Source: Thereva unica (lineage: Eukaryota; Arthropoda; Insecta; Diptera; Therevidae). From it: a stretch of 64,000 nucleotides of DNA. Position numbers and translations under genes: made by a program. The stretch lies in the NCBI GenBank assembly GCA_949987705.1, contig OX465283.1, positions 49,762,953 to 49,826,952 of the forward strand. Reading direction: 5' to 3'. Under the pieces are notes generated by a model. The model was not told the DNA's origin and ran no database searches. It saw nothing but the letters and a program-made list of their open reading frames with translations. Positions 21,396 to 33,835 of the stretch are shown here, piece after piece (position 1 is the stretch's first letter; the number at the start of each line of letters is the position of its first letter).

Positions 21396-21892
21396 TCTAT
21401 ATTAATAAGAGAAAGTTTCTGTATGTATGTACGATTCACAAGAAACCCGATTTTCGAAATTCAAAATGGCCGCCGAAATATGACCGAAATTCAAAAAAGC
21501 CACTAAATATGAATTTGCCAATTGTGTTTCAATTTCTATGAAAATCGGTATCGGGGAGTTTCTAAGGTTGCAAATAACGAATTTATGATCAAAACTTATA
21601 GATTAAAATTGCGGGTCCAATATGGTGCAAAAAGTTTTATTTTGAAATTAAAGTTGCTAAAAAGAAACAAATTGTTTCAATTAATCGCTGACGAATCCGA
21701 GGACGCTCGAGAAGAAATATTACAATATTTTTATAGGTATCTAGCACTAAATTTTTATATGTTGTCCAAAATCATTTTTTCCAGTTATGTTTTTTTTTTT
21801 CATTACACTTTTTTCCTACCGCGGCCTCATACGCGTACTCATAATTTTTCTTTTATTTAAAGAGGTTGCAACGCACGCGGATTTTTTGCTAG
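21396..21892 (+). mobile_element. Non-autonomous Helitron
   Basis: Starts with TC (TCTATATTAATAAGAGAAAG) and ends with CTAG preceded by GCACGCGGATTTTTTG; it lies between an A and a T, the Helitron target preference. The inner 5' part (AAATTCAAAATGGCCGCCG, GTTTCAATTTCTATGAAAAT) is of the kind common in insect Helitrons. There is no Rep/helicase. The 3' hairpin is weak, so the call depends mainly on the termini and the interior. Confidence 0.68.
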
Positions 21893-24375
21893 TTTATAAT
21901 AAAATGAAACCAATAATATATTCTGTTCAAAATAACTAAACATATAATAAGGGTATCAGACATTTTAACTAGATATTATGTAATATCAGGTTAGATTATT
22001 AAAATATCGCTTCTATCAATTCGAACTATGTATCAGCTTGTATGCAGATATGCACCACAGGTATGGAGAAGCCAAAAGAAATATCCATGACCAAGGCTCC
22101 TATGTATGCACTATCATACGAAATCTCGGACTACGCTTCAACTTCCGCGACAAAAAATCCACTCTATTCCGCAATTTGAAAAGGAGATGATAAAAAAACC
22201 ATTAAGCCCCAGCGTCGAATAAAATCCTATAGCAGGAAGCTAAAAGAAGAGAGTGTACTGATCAAGCGCTTCCACGAAATCTGCATACGTATATGACAAG
22301 AGTTGATAACCAGATTAAATTGACATAGAGAAAAAAAGGAGAAAAAGGACCAACGTAGAAAAGTTTGTTGGCTTGCTTTAATCTAGCTTCAACTAGATTA
22401 AGTCGAGTTTATTTTCGGTTTTTTTTCCACTTCACTTTCTGAACTAGTTTTTAGTGTATTAAAAATGGATAAAAAAGAAACGGCTGGAACAAAAATAAAA
22501 GCATATTTTTCATTGAATACTTCCCATATTAAAAAAATTTAATGAAACCTAGCCACACGATAATTTACGAAACACATGAGTTGCTAATTGGTCATGCAAA
22601 ATGTTATCCCTCTTGGGAAATTTCAGCCAACTATTGAAGTTTTAATTAATTTCATTAATTTAATCCAGTTTAATTTTTAGTTTCGGACTGAAACCTGTGA
22701 CGCGAAAAGGCTCTTCTACCCAACGGCGTAATATATTAAAAATTCTCACACAGTATGGGCAGTAAAAGTTTCTAAAATTAATGGCCACTCCAATGGTGGG
22801 AAGAACTTTTACCCTTAAATTAATTTTGCGTTGTAATCATACATAAGTCATACAAAGAGTTTTTATGTTACTATTGTCACCTGCAATCTCCTTCTGAAAT
22901 CTTCACACACTAAAAATAAAATGGAAATCAGGTCAAGGTCTCGGCGCTCCATTTTTTTTTTGAAAAAAATCCCGCATAAAAAGCACCTTATAAAATCTTA
23001 ATCAACCGGTCCCTGATTTACAATCAAGTTTTTGTTTTTATATTCTCAATATCACCTGCAAAGGAGAGTTGACAAACAGGTGGTAATACACAGGTTTATA
23101 TTACATATATACAAGGAATAATTTTATTCCTTACCTGGAAATAATTAAAATATATTTCATAAATAACTCTTCGTAATTAAATGAAAGTTTACACCTGAAA
23201 TGAATGAAAATTAATTTGGTAATTTGGTTTACTAGGCGTAAAATTCCTGATTATGAATCTTTCAATTATCATTCAATCAAAACAATGTCAACGACGCTCG
23301 CTTTAAATTCCAGCACATTCCAGGTGTGTATAAAAAATTATTGCAGTTCAATTATTCATTGGAACCAATGTTGCAATAATAGAGTGCTGCGAAATAATTG
23401 AACCGTGTTCGGATGCGATTTTCAATTTATTGCGGTGCACACAAAATTTATTGCACCTGAAAGTGAAAAATTGGCAACGATTCCACCCCGTCACACCATT
23501 TCACTGCACATATCACCTGGATGTGTTGCTCAAAGCAAATACAATTTTTTTTGTTTAATCTCTATTCCAATGTTCGCGCGTTTGCGATTTTCGTTATCAC
23601 CGATAATTTCAAAATCGGGATTTTATAAATTCAAAGCGGGTCGCGCTATACTTTGCACACACACCTTCCTTCCGAAAGCGCAAGTTATGAATTTTGAATA
23701 TTGTTATTGAATACCACGTGCTGGCGTGTACCTGAATGCCTGTGTACAGCTTGCACACCGTCACGTATATCTTAATACCTTTGAGCCTGGGATATCAGAA
23801 TTTTGATATAATATACACACACGCATATATTGTACGTTCTAGATATGGGATTTCAGTTTCGGGGGAGTTTTCACTTCACTTCAGTCAACTCGTTTCGGGC
23901 TATGATTACACAAAGCCGCTTCAGTTGCTCTCTCCTTAGCATGTGTGTAGTATGGTCGTCGGATTTATGAAGAAAGTCGAATTATGCAATGTCGTCAGGT
24001 AGGCATGGTATTATGATATGATTTCTGCCTCACTTTTAATGGACGGTGAAAAATTGCGTTGTGTAAGGAATTAATTTGTTATTGAATGCCTTAAGGGGAT
24101 ATGACTTAGGAAAAGGATTGCCACAGCACAGATTGGCTTAATCTCAATTTGGTTTCTTTTGCGTATAACAAGTTGCTAAGTGGCTTAAATTGTGGTTGAA
24201 TTAGAAGAGTGAGTTCAGACACTTTATAATGATACATTTTATAATGATAAGCGGAGCAATTTGTATCATTGCTAAAATTGCTACAAATTCCATTAAGCAG
24301 TTACGATTTTTTTATATCATCGGTATTTATGTACCAATCAGTATATACCAGTACATATCGGTATTTATGTACCAA
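21893..24375. other. 2.5 kb without recognised mobile elements
   Basis: AT-rich; no transposon protein, inverted ends or SINE seen. Frames of 60-100 codons at 23204-23939 carry no motif I can name. A candidate for older host non-coding DNA. Confidence 0.5.
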
Positions 24376-24500
24376 TAGCAGAGGCCGCAACAACTGAGAG
24401 ACCCTGGTCCGAGCTGAGTGCTCTCGCACAAAGCAGAGTTCGCTGGAGGGCAAGTGTTTCCGCTCTATGTCCATGAGAGATTAAAGGAGCATAAAGAGAG
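24376..24500 (+). pseudogene. RTE-like (group B) 3' end fragment
   Basis: Matches the last ~115 bp of the 50.6-53.9 kb RTE: from GCAGAGGCCGCAACAACTG through CGCTGGAGGGCAA to the stop and the GGAGCATAAAGAG tail. It is the short, 5'-truncated copy typical of LINE insertion. Preceded by two copies of GGTATTTATGTACCAAT. Confidence 0.85.
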
Positions 24501-24959
24501 AAAAGAAAGCTTCCCCAGGAAAAGCAGGGTTTCGCACTGCTAAGTGCTCGGACACTGGGGTATCGAGGACAATTAGCTCGCGAAAAAACGGTTTGAGACG
24601 CTGCTTCAGAGCCCACAACCATTCTATGCCATTCTATGGTCCACTTCCAACTCCCTGATAGAGGTTTCGGTTTAGTGACTGAACCTAACCAATTGGGAAT
24701 CAATCCCAAGTTTTAGACAGGCTAAACAAATAATAAGACTCTACCTTAACGAGCATTATCACTCTACACAAGGCGTCTTTTCAGTTAGTGGAGCTTGTAC
24801 ACAATAGGCCCAAGTTGGTCGAGGAACTCACCATATGGATTGCCCGAATATTCACATAATATATTTAATACCTGTTTAGCAAAGGCTTAGGCAATGGAAT
24901 TATTTAACGTATGTAAATAAATAAGTTTTTGAATAACCGCCAAGTAAAAATAATGTAGT

Positions 24960-25200
24960 TGGCTAATTTCTTTAAAAGCATACACGCTTCCGCCACAGGC
25001 ATGACAATCTAAGATGTAGATGTCCAAGCTAGAGCGCTATACGCGCTAGCTTCGTTTTACCAAGAAGTCCCCCAACCAAGCACTAGCCACGTCCAATCGT
25101 GCTTGACCTACGCAAAGGAATAAGAGCCAGTCTATTGAGTATGCTAATGGCACCCTTTACGGGGACCTAGATAATTGTTCATTTTATTCGTCCAATATAA
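24960..25200 (+). repeat. Dispersed repeat shared with 61600-62060
   Basis: Shares with 61600-62060 the words AGGCAGCCCCCCAAC/AAGTCCCCCAACCAAGC, TGCTTGACCTACCC/GCTTGACCTACGC and GTGCTAATGGCACCCT. Diverged; no protein similarity recognised. Confidence 0.6.
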
Positions 25201-25319
25201 TTTTTAAAACCTCAATTTTGCTTCCTTTAGTCTGTGTGTGCCTGCTGCAGGCTAAGAGCGGGCGAGTTTTATTTTTACTCAGAAATTTCTAGTTGTTGTC
25301 TTTGAACCTCAGTCTTGAA

Positions 25320-25506
25320 ACCCTTCACCAATATTTAACGAAACGGCAGAACATACTGACGCACATAAGCTGCTGAATTGGTTCCAGGAGCTTCATTCTC
25401 CGCGACCAATGACATAATATCACTAAGTACAGGTGTTGCCGCAGATGAGAGGATCAACTGCCACTTGTGCAAGGCGATGGGCTTGAGAAGTATATGGCGC
25501 ATTGTT
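25320..25506 (+). pseudogene. Second fragment of the conserved uncharacterised protein family
   Basis: The frame from 25378 contains ISLSTGVAADERINCHLCKA, which parallels FNGVVAHDRINCYHSIEIG in the fragment at 11041-11611. It is cut at 25506 by a hAT-like element; after the element a continuation (GGDFKAIKFKRSEKLQ) is readable on the plus strand from 26726. Function unknown. Confidence 0.55.
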
Positions 25507-26717
25507 CAGGCCCGGCTCGAGGATATTTGGCGCCCTGGGCAAACAAGTGTTTGGCGCCCCCCGGACAGTTTAAACTTTAAAGATAGAAGAATCCGTAGAC
25601 TGTTCGTTCCTACGTACGTTCCTCACGGAGCTTTTAGATGAACGGAACGGGGAAGTGGGGACATGACCCCATGATGGAACGAACAGTCTAATCACGGCCA
25701 TAAATATATTCTCCAGGGTGGGCCAAAAAAAGCAACATTTAAGATTTTTATTTCAGTTTATTTAAAGTAGTTTTTTTAATGTTTTGCTTCTGAAAAACAT
25801 TAAAAAAAACTACTTTGACACTATTTCCACCACGATTTTGTATATATATATATGTCTTTTGACACCTTTGCGCTTGAATGCAAAAAAAAACTGTGGAAAT
25901 AATTATTAATGATCTGGAACAAAATATGTACCGCTAAATTAATTTAACGATTTAACGTCCAAAAAAATTGAGAAAAAATTATTAAACAATCTCAAGTTAA
26001 AATTTTTAAAGATGTCTTTTAAAAAAGTGTTAAATGAAGTTAAATAAATGAATTTTGATGGCATATAACTTGTAAACTATTGAATATAGCGAAATCATTA
26101 TAAGGATTTTTTTGTAGAGCATACGATTCGATACAAAACTGTTATGAAGACATATTCGTGAAACGTTTTTTAGAAGAGCTATGTAAACAACTAACATCAT
26201 GCGGAGTTTTCTCTATGTGATTCTTATGAAAAATCTAAAAGCTCGACGAGGCATCCTTAAATCCCATTTGCCAGGGTTCTCCTTGCAAGAAAATTTGTTG
26301 TTACTCCCATTTTAACAATTTTTCGTGTATCACTTAAAAAAAATATTGCTTTTTTTGGCCCACCCTAGTTTCTGGTTCCATTTGTTCCACCTGTCTTAAA
26401 AGCGAACTGGACTCGAAGCGAAGTGTAAACGTGGAAAAAGCGGGATTAGAAAGGTTACACAGATATAAGACGGATTCAGGGACCCCAAAAGGAAAAACCT
26501 GGGTATCCAAAATTTGTCAACAAAAAAAAAAGAATAACTACAAATGCCAGGTAAACAATTGAATTCGAATTTCATTCCTGAATGACTACTTGCTTTTACT
26601 TAGGAATAAATTGAAAATTTAGAACATGAAAAAAAAATCGGTTGGTCGTTAGTGCCGCCCCCTTTCGACAGCGCCCTGGGCAGCTGCCCAGCTTGCCCGT
26701 GCCTTAAGCCGGGCCTG
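25507..26717. mobile_element. hAT-like non-autonomous element, 8 bp target duplication
   Basis: Ends CAGGCCCGGCT and AGCCGGGCCTG are exact 11 bp inverted repeats. GCATTGTT is present immediately on both sides (25499-25506 and 26718-26725), an 8 bp duplication as in hAT elements. Subterminal GC-rich words (GGCGCCCTGGGCA and its partner near 26675) add partial symmetry. 1211 bp, no transposase. A further element lies inside at 25715-26368. Superfamily follows from the 8 bp duplication and the CAGG start. Confidence 0.88.
25715..26368. mobile_element. 650 bp element with AGGGTGGGCCAAAAAAAGCA ends
   Basis: AGGGTGGGCCAAAAAAAGCA at 25715 is repeated inverted at its right end near 26347-26367. The interior contains a strong hairpin at about 25763-25816 (AAAGTAGTTTTTTTAATGTT with its complement). 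Nested in the hAT-like element. No clear target duplication, no coding capacity. Confidence 0.75.
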
Positions 26718-26725
26718 GCATTGTT

Positions 26726-26810
26726 GGTGGCGATTTTAAGGCTATAAAATTCAAACGAAGTGAAAAACTGCAGCCTCTTCCAATCTCGCTTTTTTTTGGC
26801 CTAGTTAAAT
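26726..26810 (+). pseudogene. Continuation of the uncharacterised protein fragment
   Basis: Immediately after the hAT-like element a frame reads GGDFKAIKFKRSEKLQ, equivalent to GANFQDLSYKRKNK in the 11041-11611 copy. Similarity fades after about 26810. Confidence 0.5.
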
Positions 26811-27149
26811 GAATATGTGAAATTGGTAGGGGAAGATATCGAGCCCCGATAGCGAGGCAGCATTGACATAGACGACCATATCCCCATCGTCGAGGAGGAA
26901 ACTGGAAAAATCGGGCCAGAGATCGAAGCTTTTGATATAGATGCAAACTCAGAGCTTCAATGGCTGAGGACATACAGATATTTGGAGTACCCCACTTTGG
27001 ACAGCACTGTCTGAATAGCAGTATGACATGCTGTGACCATATCACCCTCATCATAGGCAAGACATGGCAAAAACAAGGTTCTGTCGAAACATGGGCTAGT
27101 GTAGTTTGCTCGAAAGGTGTGTTCATAGAAAATTAGTAGAAGCCTTATT

Positions 27150-28020
27150 ATACCTAACTGATCTATCTATCTAATGGACAGTGTATTCAATTTTCCTTCT
27201 CTAGACTCGTCTTAAGCCAGAAAGCTTAAAGTAGCCTTTTATGATTGCTTACGAGTTAGGTCTATAATTGCGTCATTTTGACAATATTTCTTCTTCTTCT
27301 TCCAATCTAATCCAATCCAATTTGACCGGGTGTGGGGAGGGGGCCTTAAATCTATTTAATTTAGAATTTAGTATGTCCCGTTGTGGGAGAGTCCAGGTTT
27401 CACTCCGGTACCATATAACATGGCGAATTAGTGTCCTTATATAAAGTGAACTTCGTTCCTAGGTTTTATTTCCGCGTACATAGTATGCTCCTACTGATTT
27501 CTTCTACCTCTTTCGTTTTTATTCGTCACGGTTGAACCAAAGTATCCGTACTGGTCAACAATTTTTAACTTATGTTCAACTATCATCAAGTTACTACCTA
27601 TCGTCGATTTATTCATCAGTGTCTACCACTTTACCTAGGCTTTCTCCTAGTTAATTCTCCAGCCTACTTCTCTGGCTGCTTCTTTATATTCTGACTAGCA
27701 TTCTTTAACTGCTCTAACTGACCTGCCTACTATGTTGATGTCATCGGCATACCCTGTCACCTGGGCAGATGTATTTACCAACGTGTAATTTCGTTGAATT
27801 GACGTCTTTCTAATAACTGTTTCCAAGACTAGGTTTAATAGCATAGGCGCCAACCTGTCCTCTTTGTTGATTAACTTGGAAGTCATATGTTAGAGTATTC
27901 TGAACTCTTACTCGGGAATTTGTGTCGAGGTGGTTGAATTGTATCAGACGTTCATTCTTTTTGATCTGATGGAGTCGTTTCTTTCTCAGGATGGAATCGT
28001 ATGCCTGCTTGAAGTCCACT
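27150..28020 (-). pseudogene. Group E reverse transcriptase, decayed
   Basis: Minus-strand words in order: MDFKQAYDSILRKKRLHQIK (first catalytic acid) at 28019-27960, LAPMLLNLVLETVIRKTSIQ at about 27850, the catalytic box YADD in TGYADDINIVGRSVRAVKEC near 27740, then weaker thumb similarity to about 27380. Frames are broken at least twice. 5' part with fingers and endonuclease is missing. Confidence 0.82.
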
Positions 28021-28169
28021 AAGATCTAGGACCGCTATGTTAAATATCCTCTCCAAGCGTTTTTTAGGAGCTCTTGTTGACCATATTTCACTCTCTGATT
28101 TCCGTGTTAGGCTGCTCGCTAAGAATTTACCGTGAGCTTAGGCTGTTTCATAATGTCTTGTAGGAGCGC

Positions 28170-28590
28170 AAACCCGCATATTTCAAACACTATGTATAAC
28201 TTTGACAGTCACTAGAAATAATAATCTGGCTATTCCGTGTTTCACACAATACTATGGAACTCTCTTCCGGTCGAATTGAAACGCATCGATTTAGTCTTTT
28301 CAAGAAGCGTCGCATTTAATAGGACTGTTTAGAGCATAAATATAGAAAAATAAAGAATGTCTGAATAGATAGTGGTGATCTTCTAATAGTACATTTTTCG
28401 ATTTTAATAATTTCGGGGCTTGAAATACTTCCTCGCACATTCTTCTGTTTTCTATACAGAAATCTAAGTATCTATAACGAAGCCTCAATAAGCATTTGTA
28501 CAATTTTTTAACAGATTTCCTATTGTAATCCTTTAACCCGGAGTTTGAAATCATTGTTGCGGGAGATTTCAATGTTCGCAATATAAATTA
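28170..28590 (+). pseudogene. Non-LTR endonuclease fragment
   Basis: The plus-strand words PEFEIIVAGDFNVRNIN near 28540 match the conserved GDFN catalytic block of APE-type endonucleases in jockey/CR1-type elements. Upstream frames are full of stops. Ends unresolved. Confidence 0.55.
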
Positions 28591-28759
28591 ATTGAATTAA
28601 TCAGAAGTATTTCTGGCGATCTTTTTAAGGAGACGCCATCTATCGTGACGATCATAGAATGGAAATTATAGACATTCGTAGACTCATCGCAGTAAAGCCA
28701 TAAAGAGCCAAGAAATCTCAAAACAATGCAAAGTGACAAGATTAAAAACATTGATCCAA

Positions 28760-29110
28760 CTAGCAAGCAGGCAATGTACTCAAAACCTTTGAAAAGAGTT
28801 TACTAAAAAGAATATTTGGCGTTGGAAGCTTTGAGTAAAACGAATGGCACATTAGGAAAAACCAAGAGCTTGAAGATTTGTATGACAAAATACTATTCAA
28901 ATATTTACACTCATCAAAACTGAAGAAAACTAACATGACTTGGCCAAGTTGTTCGAACCTCTGAATGTTAGAATGTTTTTCAATGATCCACGACAACATT
29001 ATCAACAGCAAAGAGAAGCCTAGAAGATATACAACTTCGACTGAGGTATTACAGCGAACTAACCAAGCTAGAGACGGCCAAAAGAAGATTTCTTAAAAGA
29101 GATACACGAG
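28760..29110 (+). pseudogene. Group E C-terminal fragment
   Basis: Plus-strand words KRIFGVGSFE, NEWHIRKNQELEDLYDK and, in the next frame, a basic segment with KEKPRRYTTST correspond to the post-RT region (RRIFGP..., WRIRYN.ELY) seen more clearly at 56839-57147. Broken. Confidence 0.6.
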
Positions 29111-31139
29111 CGATCCTTCTATCCCACGACATGTATGGACAAGGGCGTCACTAAGATGGAGAGTATAAAATCACTAAATTTTTCGTGTAAAAGTTTTGAT
29201 TAAATATAATTTGTCACACTTTTTTCCTCAGTTTCGTAATTGTTAAATAAAATAAGCCCATTTCCTACAATTATGACCCATTTTAAGGTATATTAAAAAC
29301 TATATACTAAAAGCACAAAATATATTGTTGCAATTTCCCCAAAATAAAATTAATCCCCATGACCCTAAAATCACTTCACCTTTTTATTACAAATAGCATG
29401 AGCCGCCACCTGAATATTGTTATAAAGTACGTCAAAATATTTTAGGTTATTTTTTTCTTCAATGTCTTCACATATTTACACGTGTGATCCCACCTACCCC
29501 TAAATTTCAACATATCCAAAGAAGATTAAATGGAAAAAAAAGTCAAACCCAATTTCCCTTCAGTCAGACTTCACATAAATAAATTCCACTGCCAAGGCTC
29601 AAGAAATTCTCTCCGTCTTTTAAGATTTCCATTTCTTTACTTGTATATGTATGTATGTACAAGCCTCCCCTTTATATGGGGCTTACTTCTTGGATACCCC
29701 GTCGTACTAACCAAAAAAAATCCTCCTTCAGTCGGAAGCCATAACTCAAGCACCCGGCAATATCTAACCATTCACCAAAATTAATAAAAAGTATAAGGAT
29801 TAAGGAGAAATCATTAAATCAATGCTCCTTTACCATCTGACAACTGGCGGAGAAGTTGAGCGTCTGTACTGGTCCTTGAGGCATAGCATAGGCCCTATAC
29901 ACATATATCGATATCGACACGCCAATATACCGTTAATATCAATTGTAAGACGTAGTGACACTCTCAGAAGCACAAAAAGGATCCTAATATGGGACTACTG
30001 GAGTACCCTAAATCAAATTGAAATTTCTAAAGGATTACATGACTATACGAGTGGAGGATACCCCCTGAACGCAGTAATGCGTTGCCACCAAAGTCTTGCC
30101 TGATTTATTTGCTGTCAGAGAGTTGTAAATCTCGGTTAGCATTCTGGGTATGACGTCTTGTGCTGCCTGAAAGGTTTCCCTAGAGTGACACAATTATGTT
30201 CAGAGATCGGCATATACATAGTATACCGGTTGACGTCCAGCAAAATAAGCACAACAACCGCCGACTACATCGTTCTCACGAACAAATTTCACGTCCTTTG
30301 TACCAACCACCCCCGCATACTTTGTTCCACATATGATGGCATCGATTTTATGACAGCATCGTGATTTGTGATGGGTTTATTGATGCAATTTGTAATCGAA
30401 TCTGACAACTAATCGAAGCATTCTGGAGAGCACTGCTTTGTTGCCACGCAAATTAAGGCAGAAAATTTAGACATTTTCCGAACAATGTGAGACTCAACGA
30501 GGAGTAATATGTTCCGTCTAATAGACGGACATGAATGTAATTGCAGATGTAATTGTTTTACGTGGAATCACGTAATTGATTGTTTGCGACATCACTCTTT
30601 GTAAAATTAAGTTTTAATGTGGGATATGCACGGACAGGGTGTTTAATTGGGCTTTTAAAGCGGAGTTAACTATAATAGAATATGATATCTTTATATTAAT
30701 TGTGTCGTAAATGGATGGTTGCAAGTGAAAAAATTAATGGGTTGGCGTTAATTGAGTAATAGATAAAGTTTACCAGGTGATGGGAACATATCTGACAAAG
30801 CGTTGCAAAACCCAATCCACCACCTCTTCATAGATAACGCTGAGGATATCGGATGCCGGCTGAAAAGCCGTACTTGGGATTTACTAGGATTAAGTTTGAG
30901 GAAATTATCAGAACTGCATTTGAGATAAAATATTATTCATAACAGCAGTACAATATTCAACCGGATACAATATAACTAGGAAGAAAAGAATTGTACAACT
31001 GAAAATCATCACCATACATATAAAAAGAACAAACAGAAGAGAGGATGTGATGCCATTGTGACGAACACATTGAAATCTATCAAAAAGAACAGAGGATAAA
31101 AGGCGCGTGCCAGTGGAAGATAAATGGTTGATTGAGTTT
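29111..31139. other. 2 kb without recognised elements
   Basis: AT-rich. Frames at 29530, 29822 and 30158 show no family motif. The part from 30850 may be the 3' end of the RT fragment at 31140 (its words resemble post-RT regions of jockey elements), but this is too weak to annotate. Confidence 0.45.
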
Positions 31140-31500
31140 GGTCAACATGGGCGGATGGAACACCGAGTCAAAAGCCTTAGAGAAGTCGACTGGAACCAAT
31201 AATGCAAGATTACCCGAATCAATTGCAGCCTTATAACCCTTATAACCTTTAAAAGAGCAGTTTCACAACTGTGTGATTTACGAAAGCCAGATTGATAGAT
31301 ACAGAGATAATTATTATGCGCAAGATCACTAGGGTAAAAACAATTTTTTTCAAATGCTTTGGCGGGACAGGGGAAAATGCTTATAGGACGAAAGTCCGAT
31401 ATATCCGAAGAAGACAGTCTTTTGGGTCCAGAGCAAAGGAAATTCATATGGGTGAGACAATAGTTGTCATGCTAGGGCAAAGAAGAAGGAAGAATGAAGA
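31140..31500 (-). pseudogene. jockey/CR1-type RT finger fragment
   Basis: The minus-strand frame has DISDFRPISIFPCPAKAFEK and YQSGFRKSHSCETALLKV, the RT finger region of jockey/CR1 elements. The next block (FQSTSLRLLTRCSI) is where the first catalytic acid should be, but the sequence is disturbed there. Not obviously one of the other families in the window. Confidence 0.75.
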
Positions 31501-31679
31501 AAACGAAGCAGAAGGTAGGACAAGGTTCAGCAGTTCATAAGCGTTGGGAAGGTATTGACTCGATCTTATAATTGAGAGATTTCGCCTGATCATTTGGTTT
31601 CAAAAAGTTGACGTTGAGATCACCCGCAACAGTTAGATTATCAGGTTGGCAAGAAGTGCATATGTTAATGTCCGTCTCG

Positions 31680-31960
31680 CATGTGAAGATATCTCACATA
31701 AAACCAAATTGTGGTTGTTCAACTCCAATATTAAAGCAGATCTTTTGTGTGGTTGCGAAAGAAAGGATCAAGGTCAAAATCAAACGAAGGAATTGTAATA
31801 ATCGAACCGAACAGGCCCTTGATTAGATTCCGTAAGGACCCTTTCGATCAGAGGTTAGAACCACTTGGAGATCCTGGATGGATCTGAGAGCTGTCACAGA
31901 AAACAGAGCCCGCTAGGAGGCAACTCTTTCCGCGCTATCTCAGGATTGGATCAGTTCAAT
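31680..31960 (+). pseudogene. Diverged RTE-like (group B) C-terminal fragment
   Basis: Words ISHKTKLWLFNSNIKADLLC and, after an internal change, MDLRAVTENRAR correspond to TKLRLFNSNVKAVLLYG and ELRAVAQNRVRWRATVSAL at the end of the RTE protein. It is much more diverged than the copies at 40.7 and 50.6 kb and has an internal deletion. Confidence 0.72.
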
Positions 31961-32357
31961 ATACATTTTTCTTCTTTCTCTTGGAAATCTATCTTTTCGG
32001 ACAGGAACAAACTACTGACTCTCGAGGTAACGCACTCATGCACTACCGGAGAATATTCCTTATCTCATGCTTACAGGTCTTAGAAAGTAATCTTAAAAAT
32101 TAATTTCTATCAGAAATACTCGTAAAGCACTAAGTTGTTTGGTAAATAACCATGTACATTGGGCAAAACGGATATGGGCAAAAGGGTTAGGGTATCCGTT
32201 GATATTTTAATCTAGTCCTTTTGCTTGGATCTATGTACGTTTAATTTATACTTAAAAGGTACTTATACATTATATGAAGCTGCAATTAAAACATTACCAA
32301 ATAGTTTGCTTTATTTTAAATGGTATTTAAATATATACGTGAAAGTGATAAAGTAAC

Positions 32358-33783
32358 ATGGTCAGAAGAAACACTAGCAAGCGAGCCGTAAAAGATAACA
32401 AGCAACCCATAAATGCAACCGCGAAGAAATTTGGTATTACATTTACAACTTTGCAGAGACACGTTAAGTCTGTAAATAAATCGAAGAAACTGCGTGGGTT
32501 TACATCTGCTTTTAGTCCAGAGCAAAAAGGAGAGTTATGTGCCTATCTTAAAAATACTATAGATACCTTGATTTTTAGAACTGGCCTCAAGAAACAATAT
32601 TTCTCATCCATTTAAAAATGAAAAAGCTGGAGATGACTGGTTTTCGGGTTTCAAGTGTCGACACCCAGAAATTGTATTAAGAGCGCCGGATCTGTAGCAA
32701 GAACAAGAGACTTCAACAAGCCGGAGCTGTTTTATACTAACTACTGGAACCTGGTAGACAAATACAACTTCGATGTAACAACAATATATACATAGTATGG
32801 ACGAGCCGCGAATGAAGAGCAGTACAACTAAACTACTCAAGCTCTTGTCTATTAAAGGCAAATACAAGTCAGAGTAATATGCAGTGCGGAAAGATGTCAA
32901 CTAACCTATGTCATGTGCTCCTGTAATGCAGCTGGAACTTTTGTTCCACCCTTTTTCATATTAGAATATGCGGCAAAAAAACATGTAACCTTTTTATCTT
33001 TTGCACCACACACGACTGATCGAATACAGCCTCTAGATGTGGCTGTATATGGACCCAATGAAAAGTATTTTGAGGAAGAACTGAGTACCTTTCAAAAAAT
33101 GCAGCCAGGCCGTATTGTAAACCAATATGGTATGGCTAAACTTTTTGGAAGAGCTTACGCCAAAAGTTCGGAACGCTCGTGAGTGAAATTCAGAACGCAG
33201 TTAACGGGTATAAAAAACCAGGAATATGGCCCTATGACCCAAAAGCATTTGGAGAAGAAGATTACGGTCCTTCGATTATGACCGATCGCCCTTTTCATGA
33301 CTCTTCGTCTACTCTCCGACTGAACATCCTGTTAATGTTCCTCCATCGACAATATCAGACATTTCTTACAAGGAGTCTGCTACTACTATAGAGGCAATAC
33401 CTGAATATTCAGGACAATACCAATGCACACAAAATTGAAACTGAGATGTCTACTACAAATTTTGTTTGCTTCCACCTTATCCAATGATGATATGCTTGAA
33501 AAAGGATCACCAAAGTTAGGGGGGAAATTAATCTAACATCTGCAGCGAATCTTACACCATTGCAAATCAGACGCATACTAGTTATGGCTGCTCCCAAAAC
33601 AGACCGCAAACACAAGAGGCAAAAATCAAAGGTGTTAGCATCTACATCCGTCAAAGCTAAACAAGCTACATAATTTAAAAATGTGAATAATAAAAAGACG
33701 AAAATTTCTGAGCTAGCAGGTCCCAGCAAGACAAAGAAGAAACTATGCTTTGACAAACCGCTAAGCAAAAGCCCCGAAACCTG
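32358..33783 (+). pseudogene. pogo/Tigger-type DDE transposase, internally deleted
   Basis: In order: N-terminal helix-turn-helix (DNKQPINATAKKFGITFTTL, then QRHVKSVNK) at 32390; NPFKNEKAGDDWFSGFKCRH with a frame change near 32600; first acid in SMDEPRMKS near 32800; CNAAGTFVPPFFI at 32920; then directly FAPHTTDRIQPLDVAVYGP at 33000, so the block with the second catalytic acid (LLLDGH type) is deleted; YAKSSERS/NGYKKPGIWPYDPKAFGEED at 33170-33250; C-terminal basic tail to 33783. At least four frames are used. A full transposase of this kind is roughly 500 residues. Dead. Confidence 0.9.
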
Positions 33784-33835
33784 ATTACTACTGTTTGGTG
33801 TGCACCGATAGGTACACTGATCCCCAACAGAACAT

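Noticed and set aside
23204..23939. Series of 65-101 codon plus-strand frames as a host gene
   Set aside because: Different frames, no motif, no splice pattern I could defend.
26704..27126. 140-codon minus-strand frame
   Set aside because: It lies opposite and beyond the uncharacterised-family fragment and begins inside the hAT end; no motif.
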